The notes beneath the pieces were generated by a model. That model saw only the letters and a list, made by a program, of their open reading frames with translations, did not search any database and was not told the origin of the DNA. Both the position numbers and the translations under genes were made by a program. DNA of 64,000 bases from Terriglobia bacterium (GTDB taxonomy: Bacteria; Acidobacteriota; Terriglobia; Terriglobales; Acidobacteriaceae). The DNA lies in contig JAIQEY010000008.1 in the NCBI GenBank assembly GCA_020073565.1, forward strand, positions 1 through 64,000. Direction: 5' to 3'. Numbering within the stretch: the first letter of the stretch is position 1; every line of letters begins with the position of its first letter. Of the stretch, positions 53,551 through 62,662 are shown one piece after another.

Positions 53551-53669
53551 AACAGTGAAAGAAGAAATCTATAGGAGGGTATGCAGCTTTTCAAATCAGG
53601 CGCGCAGATAGACTGGGCATTCGCTTCCGCCAGCCGACTTGGCGTCTTATACTGTCGCAGAGGATAAAC

Positions 53670-54173
53670 ATGCCCATCAGTGACCTTTTACTTGTTGAAT
53701 TCGACGAGGAAATGAAGAAGACGCGTACCGCCCTGGAACGTGTTCCGGTGGACAAGAAGGATTTTGCGCCTCATCCCAAATCAATGGCGCTCGGCAAGCT
53801 GGCGCCGCATGTCGCCCAACTAGCCGGTTTCGGTCTGATCGTGCTGACTACGCCGGAACTGGATTTTTCCACCGGAGGGATCGCGCGCTTGCTGTTCGAG
53901 TCAACCGACCAACTGGTCAAAGCTTTCGATGAAGGCGCAGCCCAGGCTCGATCCGCGCTTAAGAACACCCCGGATGAATCTTGGACGCAGCCGTGGAAGC
54001 TGAGCTTCGGGGGCAAGCCCATCTTTAGTGGCTCGCGCTTTTTGGCCTACCGGCAAATGTTTCTCAACCACATAGTGCACCACCGCGCTCAACTCGGCGT
54101 GTATCTGCGCTTGAATGAGAAACCAGTGCCCGCGACCTACGGGCCCTCGGCAGACGACACGATGGGCTTTTAG
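53670..54173 (+). CDS. DinB-family protein
   Basis: 167 residues, a four-helix bundle by pattern. The three metal-binding histidines of the DinB/YfiT superfamily appear as LAPHVAQL and in MFLNHIVHHRAQLGVYLRL. Members include thiol transferases (bacillithiol or mycothiol) and proteins of unknown role; I cannot choose. It stands alone between gpmI and eno on the opposite strand. Confidence 0.85.
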   Translation: MPISDLLLVEFDEEMKKTRTALERVPVDKKDFAPHPKSMALGKLAPHVAQLAGFGLIVLTTPELDFSTGGIARLLFESTDQLVKAFDEGAAQARSALKNTPDESWTQPWKLSFGGKPIFSGSRFLAYRQMFLNHIVHHRAQLGVYLRLNEKPVPATYGPSADDTMGF

Positions 54174-54235
54174 CCCTTAGCTGTCAGCTCTCAGAGAACA
54201 GTTCGCCTCGGATCTACGCGGGTTAGCACGGATTC

Positions 54236-55584
<1,349 letters not shown>

Positions 55585-55608
55585 TCGGACGTGACGACAG
55601 CCACGTAG

Positions 55609-55630
55609 GGACAGCCGCCCTCGGCTGTCC
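55609..55630. repeat. Palindromic repeat family E (ggacagccg)
   Basis: ggacagccg and cggctgtcc form a perfect 9-bp stem with a CCCT loop. Related copies are at 56795-56826 and 57461-57489. Confidence 0.65.
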
Positions 55631-55708
55631 GGCGGGGTCGCTGCGGTACCCCAGAGTTTGCCATCATTCACATTGCGCTAAGTAACAGGTTGATGTAGCT
55701 TGAGCGCC

Positions 55709-56695
55709 ATGAAAGCCACGTTAGTCCTCGTGGTCGTTGCGTGCGCATACGCAGCATGGTTGCCTACAGGTTCGAGGGCTGCGCTAGAAAGTGAGCGGAG
55801 CGCCACGCCGCGGGAAAGCCGCATCCCGGTGGGAGGCGCGGATTTGTATTCCCGGGAAGTCGGGCAGGGCACGGCGATCATCGTCCTCCATGGCGGACCT
55901 GATTTCGACCACAGCTATCTTCTGCCCGAATTAGACCGCCTGTCCGATTCTTTCCGTCTCATCTACTACGACCAGCGGGGGCGCGGCCGATCCGCCGATC
56001 GGGTGCAGCCGGAAGACGTCACGCTTGCATCCGACATCGCAGATCTCGAGAAGGTGAGGCAGTATTTTCACCTTGACTCGGTGGTCTTGCTGGGTCACTC
56101 ATGGGGCGCCGTCCTTGCCCTTGAATACGCGCTTCGCTACCCGGAGCGGGTGTCTCACATGATCCTCATGAATCCTGGGCCGGCGTCGACCGCCGACTAC
56201 AAACAGCTCCGGAAGGAATGGCTTGAGAAACGGGCTGACGATATGGAACGACGGAAAGCCATATCCGCCACTGCTGCTTACAAAGAGGGCGATCCCGACG
56301 CGGTCATTGCTTACTATCGCATCCATTTCAAGCCGGCTCTGGCGCGACCGGAGGATTACGAAAAGGTTATCGCGAGGCTGAGATCGAGCTTCACCAAAGA
56401 GGGCATTCTCAAGGCGAGAGCAATCGAAAGCCGGCTCATGAACGAAACATGGTCCTCGCCCGAATACGATCTGCTTCCCAAGCTCAAGAACCTTAGGATT
56501 CCGACGCTCGTCATCACTGGCGACCACGAGTTCATCCCCGCCGCTACCGCTGAGCACATTACTCAGGCAATTCCGAATGCCCGCATGGTCATGTTGAAAG
56601 GCTGCGGACATTTCTCCTATCTCGAATGCCCGGTTGCCGTTCGCGAACAGATTGACGATTTCTTTCGTGGGACCAAACCCGCTCGTCTGCAGTGA
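55709..56695 (+). CDS. Secreted alpha/beta hydrolase, proline-iminopeptidase-like
   Basis: 328 residues from the ATG at 55709. An N-terminal hydrophobic signal (MKATLVLVVVACAYAAWLPT) suggests export. Oxyanion HGGP (61-64) and the nucleophile elbow GHSWGA (Ser131) are as in proline iminopeptidases and related S33 enzymes; YYDQRGRGRS supports this. The acid is in VITGDHEFIP and the histidine in GCGHFSYLE. It may act on short peptides or esters. The selenoprotein candidate follows after 122 bases. Confidence 0.88.
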   Translation: MKATLVLVVVACAYAAWLPTGSRAALESERSATPRESRIPVGGADLYSREVGQGTAIIVLHGGPDFDHSYLLPELDRLSDSFRLIYYDQRGRGRSADRVQPEDVTLASDIADLEKVRQYFHLDSVVLLGHSWGAVLALEYALRYPERVSHMILMNPGPASTADYKQLRKEWLEKRADDMERRKAISATAAYKEGDPDAVIAYYRIHFKPALARPEDYEKVIARLRSSFTKEGILKARAIESRLMNETWSSPEYDLLPKLKNLRIPTLVITGDHEFIPAATAEHITQAIPNARMVMLKGCGHFSYLECPVAVREQIDDFFRGTKPARLQ

Positions 56696-56794
56696 ACCAC
56701 GAACTACGATGACTCCTACAGGACAGCGGCAATGCACCTCGCGCCGTTCTTATTGACTTTGCCAAGACGACTGGTCGATTCCTGGCGAGCTGCG

Positions 56795-56826
56795 CTCGCC
56801 TGGACAGCCGAGGGCGGGTGTCCCTA
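56795..56826. repeat. Family E repeat at the start of the selenoprotein candidate
   Basis: ctggacagccgagggcgggt is related to the ggacagccg palindrome. The GTG at 56818 lies within it, so this start codon is uncertain. Confidence 0.5.
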
Positions 56827-57414
56827 GGCAGGTGCGGGGCGCATTACTCTCATGGTTCTCTTGTCCTTTCCGTCGTTGTTCCCTTATGTCTTCTGGCTTA
56901 CAGTCGAATCGAGGTGAGAGATCACACCGACACTCTGGAAGTCGGCGCGCGCGCGCCGGAGTTTACTCTGGCAGCGGCGAATCGTGAAGAGACGTTTTCT
57001 CTCGCCGGGCTGCTGAAAGGCGGCAGCCTGATTCTTGAGTTTCTGCGCGGGACCTGGTGACCAAACTGCGTTAAGCGCATGGCTCAGTTCGAGTCGCAGA
57101 AACAGAAGATTGCTAAAGATCGAGCCCAGTTGGTTTACGTGGCCGCCGAACGACGTGATGGTGTCTGGAGGCCGGGCAAGTTTCTGGAGAAGCGCCCCAT
57201 CTCGTTCCCTTTTTTGCTCGACGAAGACAGCACCGTAACGAAGGAATACGGACTCTATCACGCCATCGGAATCGATGCTTTTGACATCGCGCACCCGGCT
57301 ACTCTGGTGATCGATCGGCGAGGGGTTGTGCGTTATATCTACCGCAGCGACAACCAGAACGATCGCGCACCGCTGGAGGGCGTGCTCATAGCTGTACGGG
57401 AGATTGAGAGTTGA
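56818..57414 (+). CDS. Probable selenocysteine-containing peroxiredoxin-like (AhpC/TSA) protein, UGA at 57058-57060
   Basis: If the in-frame TGA is read as Sec the product has up to 198 residues. A hydrophobic segment (about 14-28) could be a membrane anchor; a GTG at 56914 is an alternative start just after it. The peroxiredoxin fold begins at VGARAPEFTL. The redox site reads LEFLRGTW-[TGA]-PNCVKRMA, where homologues have a cysteine, so the motif is U-P-N-C (U81, C84). The frame stays open to residue 198 and keeps family features (FPFLLDEDSTVTKEYGL, then AHPATLVIDRRGVVRYIY). A bacterial SECIS-like hairpin follows the TGA. The role is probably peroxide or disulfide reduction in the envelope or cytoplasm. 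No sel genes are in the window. A plain nonsense mutation is the alternative. Confidence 0.75.
57080..57096 (+). promoter_or_regulatory. Candidate bacterial SECIS hairpin
   Basis: Pairs G81-C95, G82-U94, C83-G93, U84-A92 and C85-G91 (last two digits of 570xx), extended by U80-G96, close a five-base loop AGUUC. The loop has G at its second position, 27 bases after the UGA. From memory, bacterial SECIS elements have a short apical loop with a G among the first two bases, 16-37 bases from the UGA, and an upper stem of at least four pairs. This fits. Confidence 0.55.
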
Positions 57415-57434
57415 TGGCGCGGCGGGCGAGGACG

Positions 57435-57489
57435 CCTTCGACTCCGCTCAGGGCAGGTCCGCCGGACAGCCGGCGGGACGCCGGCGCTA
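57435..57489. repeat. Family B copy followed by a family E copy
   Basis: ccttcgactccgctcagggc (57435 on) is the reverse of the repeat inside pgpA. It is followed by gccggacagccggcgggacg (57461 on). Together they fill the space between the selenoprotein candidate and the next gene. Confidence 0.6.
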
Positions 57490-57510
57490 CATAAAGATTA
57501 TGGAGGTTGT

Positions 57511-58131
57511 ATGAAGAAACCATTTCTGCTGATGTTGGTTCTCTTACTCTCGGCGCTGGCTGCTGGGCAAACTTCCCTGCCTACGGGCACGGCCGTCAAG
57601 ATGAAGCTTGAAAATACGCTGACCACGTTTAGCACTCAGGCGGGCGATCCTTTCTCGGCGCGAGTCACCGAGGCGGTGGTCGTGGACGGCAAAACCGTGA
57701 TTCCGGTTGGCGCAACCGTGCAGGGGCGCGTGACTAAGTCGAGCGAACCGCGCCGCGTTGCGGGCAAGCCAACCATCTCCATCTTTCCGGAGCACCTGGT
57801 GCTTCCGAATGGCGAGCGCTTCATGCTCAACGCGACGCTGGTAGACACGAGCCGTCGCCGCGGTACCGACGTCAACAATGAAGGCCAATTCAAGGGCGCG
57901 GGCCATGACGGCAAGGACCTCACCGAGGTTGGCATGGGAACCGGTGGCGGGATGCTGATCGGAGGCCTGGCGGCCGGCGGCAAGGGGATGCTGATTGGCG
58001 GTGCGATTGGCGCCACCGCAACCGTCGCTCACTGGCTCGGGAAACACCGTTCCGCCACGCTGCCGGCGGGAACTGAGCTGGTGATGGAATTGAACCGGCC
58101 GATGGTGATGAATCCGAACAACGGACAGTAG
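57511..58131 (+). CDS. Secreted protein with a glycine-zipper segment, function unknown
   Basis: 206 residues; ggaggtt precedes the ATG. A signal peptide (MKKPFLLMLVLLLSALAAGQ) is followed by a beta-rich domain (GTAVKMKLENTLTTFSTQAG, VIPVGATVQGRVTK) that resembles the SAF/TrbI-like 'sorting' barrels found in many acidobacterial secreted proteins. A Gly-zipper stretch (GTGGGMLIGGLAAGGKGMLI) is likely membrane-associated. The end (LPAGTELVMELNRPM) repeats the barrel theme. I cannot name a family. Confidence 0.8.
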   Translation: MKKPFLLMLVLLLSALAAGQTSLPTGTAVKMKLENTLTTFSTQAGDPFSARVTEAVVVDGKTVIPVGATVQGRVTKSSEPRRVAGKPTISIFPEHLVLPNGERFMLNATLVDTSRRRGTDVNNEGQFKGAGHDGKDLTEVGMGTGGGMLIGGLAAGGKGMLIGGAIGATATVAHWLGKHRSATLPAGTELVMELNRPMVMNPNNGQ

Positions 58132-58198
58132 AACCAGTTCTCAGTTCCCGGTTCTCAGTGGCCACCAAAACGGGGCCAGCGCGCGTTGAGAGATTGAC

Positions 58199-60136
58199 CT
58201 ACTTCAGCAGGTACTGTTTCACAAACATCACTGTGGCGTAGAACTGGAAGTCGCGGTTCTTCTTTTTGGCGAAGCCGTGGCCTTCGTCTTTGCCGAGCAA
58301 CCACCAAACGGGTGTGCCATTTTTCCTTACCACCTCTGCCATCTGCGCGGACTCGCTGGCGGGCACGCGCGGGTCGTTCTGGCCTGCGATCACGAACAAT
58401 GGCTTGTTGATGTTTTTCGCCTTATTCGCTGGGGCGATCGACTCTAGAAACTCCCGCATCTTCGGATCGCGCTCGTCGCCATACTCGACCCGCCGCAGGT
58501 CTTTGCGATAGCCGGAAGTGTGCTCGAGGAAGGTCACCAGGTTGGAGGGTCCGACCACATCGACCGAGCAGCAGATGCGGTCATTGTAATTCGTGGCCAC
58601 GGCCAGGGTCATGAAGCCACCGTAGCTGCCGCCCGTAATCAGAACTTTCCCCGCATCCAGATCGGGCTGGGTCTGTACCCAATCCAGCAGGGAGTTGATG
58701 TCTTTGTAGGAGCCCTCTCGCAGAACGCCGTTGTCGAGCTTCTGAAAGGTTTTGCCATTACCGGTCGATCCCCGCACGTTGGGGTAGATCATCGCGATGC
58801 CCAGTTCGTTGAGGTAATAGTTATCACGCTCTCCAAAATCCGGCCGAAACTGACCCTCCGGCCCGCCGTGAATATCGATGATCACCGGGTGTTTGCCGGT
58901 GAATTTCGCCGGTGGTTTGTAAAGAAATCCCGAGATTAGTCGGTCGTCCCATGACTTCCAGTGGACCAGTTGCGGCTGCGAGAAGCTGGACGTGTTAAGC
59001 CCTCCGGTTTCGCTGAAAGTCCAGCGCTCGACCTTGCCCGTAGCCAAGTCGACCGAATACACGTCGTAGGGCTGGCTCGCGGTACTCAGGCTGAACGCTA
59101 GCTCGCGGCTGTTATCGCGCCAGTGGATACCCCATAAAACCCCAACCGGCAGCTTCGGCACAAGAACTTCTTTCGCGGTCTTTGTATCGAGAACGTGCAG
59201 TACGCTGATGCCGTCTTCATTCGCCTCGAACGCAATCCAGCGACCGTCTTTGGATAAGTCAAACTCGTCGACATCCCACTTCAAAGCCGGAGTCAAGACT
59301 GTAACTTTGTGACTGCTCAGATCCATGTAGACCAAGCGCTGAAACTCGGAGTCCTCGTCGCTGGTCATGTATACGCCTTTGCCATCCTGGGCGAACCTGG
59401 CGTTGCCGTGGGCCACGGTCTCCGATCCGGTCTTCGGAGTCAGCAAGTCCTTCTTTCCCGAGGCGACATCCACGAGCCAGACGTAGGTTTCTGCGGCGGA
59501 GACTTCGTTCATGATCAACAGCTGCTTGCCGTCAGGCGACCAGTCCGAGACTCCCCATCCGCCACCTTCCATTTGCGCGACCATGTGCGCGCTCCCAGGA
59601 TCAGAGGCACTGACGACCCAGATGTCCACATCGTTGCCTGTTCGCTCGGTGGAGCCGTACGCGATGCGGTCTCCTTGATACGACCACCGTGGACTGGTGT
59701 TGCGCGACTTGCCGTCGGTCAGCCGGGTGATGTCGCCCGTGGGTAGATCGTAGCGATAGAGTTGGAAGAATTCTCCTCCGCCAATGTCCTTGCCGAATAC
59801 GAACGACTCGCCGGATCCTGGCTGATACTGAGCCCCGTTGATCCGATCGGGGAAGAATGTGAGTTGCGTCCGGGCGCCGCCCGGGAACTTCACCTGATGA
59901 ACCTGATAAGTGTCGCCGAAGCGAGTCTCGATCAGCATCTCGCGCCGGGTGGGATGCCAACTGGCAAAGCCAGCCGTGCGGAACTCGCTGTAGCGCCCAA
60001 CGGACTCTGCGAGGGACGCAGGAATCTTTGGAATGCCCTCGGCTACCAGGTTCTCGTTTGGGACGATGTCGTCGCTTTGCGCCCAGGCCATGGTGGCGAG
60101 GGCAAGAACCGCGAGCACACGTAAACAGAGTTTCAT
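58199..60136 (-). CDS. Secreted S9-family peptidase (prolyl oligopeptidase / acylaminoacyl-peptidase type)
   Basis: 645 residues. A signal peptide ends near AMAWAQ. The N-terminal beta-propeller (about 40-380; SPRWSYQGDRIAYGS, DWSPDGKQLLIMNE and so on) is followed by an alpha/beta hydrolase domain. The catalytic serine is in GGSYGGF, the aspartate in GQNDPRVP and the histidine in DEGHGF. It cleaves short peptides, probably in the periplasm. The gene has its own promoter (60208-60237). Confidence 0.93.
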   Translation of the reverse strand: MKLCLRVLAVLALATMAWAQSDDIVPNENLVAEGIPKIPASLAESVGRYSEFRTAGFASWHPTRREMLIETRFGDTYQVHQVKFPGGARTQLTFFPDRINGAQYQPGSGESFVFGKDIGGGEFFQLYRYDLPTGDITRLTDGKSRNTSPRWSYQGDRIAYGSTERTGNDVDIWVVSASDPGSAHMVAQMEGGGWGVSDWSPDGKQLLIMNEVSAAETYVWLVDVASGKKDLLTPKTGSETVAHGNARFAQDGKGVYMTSDEDSEFQRLVYMDLSSHKVTVLTPALKWDVDEFDLSKDGRWIAFEANEDGISVLHVLDTKTAKEVLVPKLPVGVLWGIHWRDNSRELAFSLSTASQPYDVYSVDLATGKVERWTFSETGGLNTSSFSQPQLVHWKSWDDRLISGFLYKPPAKFTGKHPVIIDIHGGPEGQFRPDFGERDNYYLNELGIAMIYPNVRGSTGNGKTFQKLDNGVLREGSYKDINSLLDWVQTQPDLDAGKVLITGGSYGGFMTLAVATNYNDRICCSVDVVGPSNLVTFLEHTSGYRKDLRRVEYGDERDPKMREFLESIAPANKAKNINKPLFVIAGQNDPRVPASESAQMAEVVRKNGTPVWWLLGKDEGHGFAKKKNRDFQFYATVMFVKQYLLK

Positions 60137-60207
60137 CAGTCCCTCCAGCGCGAGGTTAAGGACGTACTCATTGAGGTTTGGTTAGCTGTTTCACACGCGA
60201 GGCGTGG

Positions 60208-60237
60208 ATATTAGGTGATCCACCAAGCTTGAGTCAA
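60208..60237 (-). promoter_or_regulatory. Sigma-70-like promoter for the S9 peptidase gene
   Basis: On the minus strand TTGACT (60232-60237) and TAATAT (60208-60213) are separated by 18 bases; shifting the -10 by one gives 17. Transcription would start near 60200, some 64 bases before the ATG. Confidence 0.5.
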
Positions 60238-60301
60238 TGATCAATGTGTCCACGCCAGTCGCGGAGGGATCTCACAGGATCAGAGAACTGACAAGTGCTT
60301 T

Positions 60302-62560
60302 CTACAACTGCAGCGCCAGCAAATCTCCCTCCGACAGCAATTCGAGTTCAATCCATCCTTCCACCGGCAAGGCATCCACCGGCAGGTGGTTTTGCCACAG
60401 GCTGAATCGCAATCGCAGGCGTGTGGTCAGGATGGAGGAGCTCTTGGGGCCGCGTGCTTTCTCGATCTCGAGGGGTGCCGCCAGCAACCAAGTCAGCGGA
60501 ATACAGAACTCGAAGTTGCGCTGCAGCGCCACTCGAGCGGACTCTGTTTTCCCAACGGCAGTTGCTGGCAGTTCCTCAGCTCCCTCAGTCAATTTCCACG
60601 ATTGCAACCGTCCACCCTCGACGGCCCCATCGAGCCTTAGCTCGCGCCGCGGTTTGGATGCATGGTTTGCCCACGACTCCAGATTCACCACCATCTCAAA
60701 TTTCTCTTCGGGGATTCTGCCGACAAAGTCCAGACGGCCATACACGTTGTGTTCGTCAATTCCCGCGAACACGGCATCGAGCAGAAACTGCTTTCCGTGC
60801 ATGGCGCCCGAGCGCCGGTCGGCCGTGTATCGGGCTGCGCCCATCCATTCGAAGTAGCGCACCATATCACCCGTGATTCTCGGGTGGATGTAGGCACTTT
60901 GCGGCGTGAACGAAGGCCGCACGACTCCTCCGGCGATGGGCTGAGCAAGATAGTCGGGGGGATTGGCGCCGAGCGCCTGGTACACGTTCGAGAGGTGCTT
61001 GCGGTAGAGTTCGTCGAAATCGCGATCGTTGGCCGATTGATGCTCGGGGCCATACCACCAATTCCAATCGCTGCCCTCAGCGATCAGAATCTCTTCGTAC
61101 GCCAGCTTGCGCTGCTCCTCGGTGGCGGCCGCCGCGGCCTGCGTATAGAAATTGCGTGCGTGATACAGGTAGTCCCAGGCCTTGTTATCTTCGGGCGCCC
61201 CGATCCAAACATTGAAGTTGGCGCTGATCCACGATCCCGGTACCAGAGTCTTCAGCGGGCTCACGTTCTTGTGGCGTGTAATCGCCTCCTCCACCGTGAC
61301 CGCTTCGGTCCCGGGATCGTTCTGCAGCGCGTCGTAGAACCGCCGCAGGAACTCACGTCCGGAGCGCGGATAGTACTCCCAGGCATTCTCGCCATCCAGA
61401 ATGATCGGGACCATGGCATCGTGCCCGCTCGCCAGAACGGGCTGAGCGCATTCCTTGATCTTGTGGATCAGGTTGTTGGCGGCATCTTGCGGGGGCATTC
61501 CGGAGTACACGAACCCAATCAAGTCGGAGAGCGTGTGATCGCGGAAGATCATTTTCATGCGCGTGTCGCCACTCTCGTACTGGTGGATGGTGTACAGACG
61601 GTGCGCGAGATCTGAATTCAGGCGGCCCTGGCCATCGTGCGAGAAGAACACGCCCAGGCTGCGGCCCAGCACCTCTTCGTCGGTCGCCATCCACTTCACC
61701 CCGAGCCGGTGTGCGATCGCGATCGCCTCTTCCGAAACACTGCCCTCCGAGGGCCATACGCCGCGCGGGCGTATCCCGAATACCTGCTGGTGGAGATCGA
61801 GTCCGCGCTGGATTTGGTCGCGCGCGTCCTCCGGATGGCGGTACCGATTCTGTGGCAAGGGTAGGCCGGGCGAGGAAACCGCACCCGCCTGGGTATCGCA
61901 GACCAGGGGCAGAATGGGATGGTAGAACGGCGAGGTCGAAATCTCGATCTGACCCTTCTTGGCCGCCTCGGCATGCACGGGTAGAACGCGCCCCAGGTAG
62001 TGGCGCTCGAGCGCGATCACCAGGCGCTGGTCCTCGAGCGAAAAATTCCGGCCCTTGCGAATTAGACCGGCAATATCCTTTTCTTCCAGAAAGAACTCGT
62101 CGAACCAGCCAATCTGGGAGAGCACCTGCAGATCGGTGAAGTCTTGCGGCTGAAAGTACTTTTCGGCGCGGTCCGGGGAATCCCCCGCGCTGCGGAACCG
62201 CTCCCACAACTCTCGATAGCGCGGATAACGGCCGATGACATTGACCGGGTTCGCTTGAAACAGGTACTGCAGAGCAAATTTTCTCTCCTCCAGGGTCAGG
62301 TCTTTGGCGGGCTTGGCGGCGACCTGCAGAAACGGATCCTGCGCCTGACCGGAAACATATTCCTGGATCTGCGCAATCAGGGATGGCACCAGGTTGAAGG
62401 TCTGGTGGACTCGTGGAAACTCTTCCAGCAATTTGACCATTCCGTAGTAGTCTTTGAGGGCATGAAGGCGTGTCCACGGCAGACGGTACTGGCCGGTAAC
62501 CAGATCCTTGTAGAAGGGCTGGTGCTGATGCCAAAGGACAACCACGCGCAATTGAGCCAT
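60302..62560 (-). CDS. Glycoside hydrolase family 57 enzyme (alpha-amylase / glucanotransferase type)
   Basis: 752 residues. The GH57 conserved regions are visible in order: region 1 HQHQPFY near the N-terminus, region 2 in GQIEISTSPFYHPILPL, region 3 with the nucleophile glutamate in GVWPSEGSVSEEA, and region 4 with the acid aspartate in PIILDGENAWEYYP. A C-terminal beta-rich part (about 560-752) resembles GH57-associated domains. It acts on alpha-glucans such as glycogen; amylase or 4-alpha-glucanotransferase cannot be decided. It is divergent from glgB across 102 bases, which supports a glycogen role. Confidence 0.92.
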   Translation of the reverse strand: MAQLRVVVLWHQHQPFYKDLVTGQYRLPWTRLHALKDYYGMVKLLEEFPRVHQTFNLVPSLIAQIQEYVSGQAQDPFLQVAAKPAKDLTLEERKFALQYLFQANPVNVIGRYPRYRELWERFRSAGDSPDRAEKYFQPQDFTDLQVLSQIGWFDEFFLEEKDIAGLIRKGRNFSLEDQRLVIALERHYLGRVLPVHAEAAKKGQIEISTSPFYHPILPLVCDTQAGAVSSPGLPLPQNRYRHPEDARDQIQRGLDLHQQVFGIRPRGVWPSEGSVSEEAIAIAHRLGVKWMATDEEVLGRSLGVFFSHDGQGRLNSDLAHRLYTIHQYESGDTRMKMIFRDHTLSDLIGFVYSGMPPQDAANNLIHKIKECAQPVLASGHDAMVPIILDGENAWEYYPRSGREFLRRFYDALQNDPGTEAVTVEEAITRHKNVSPLKTLVPGSWISANFNVWIGAPEDNKAWDYLYHARNFYTQAAAAATEEQRKLAYEEILIAEGSDWNWWYGPEHQSANDRDFDELYRKHLSNVYQALGANPPDYLAQPIAGGVVRPSFTPQSAYIHPRITGDMVRYFEWMGAARYTADRRSGAMHGKQFLLDAVFAGIDEHNVYGRLDFVGRIPEEKFEMVVNLESWANHASKPRRELRLDGAVEGGRLQSWKLTEGAEELPATAVGKTESARVALQRNFEFCIPLTWLLAAPLEIEKARGPKSSSILTTRLRLRFSLWQNHLPVDALPVEGWIELELLSEGDLLALQL

Positions 62561-62662
62561 AGTTTTCTAGTTCAACCTAATTCATCGGCAATTTTCCAGT
62601 ATGGCATAGCCGGAAGCGTTATCCTTCGGAAGATTCGAATCGACTAGACCCAAAACGAAACT

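Noticed and set aside
60662..61615. Open frame on the plus strand
   Set aside because: It is antisense to the GH57 gene, with no ribosome-binding site and no domain.
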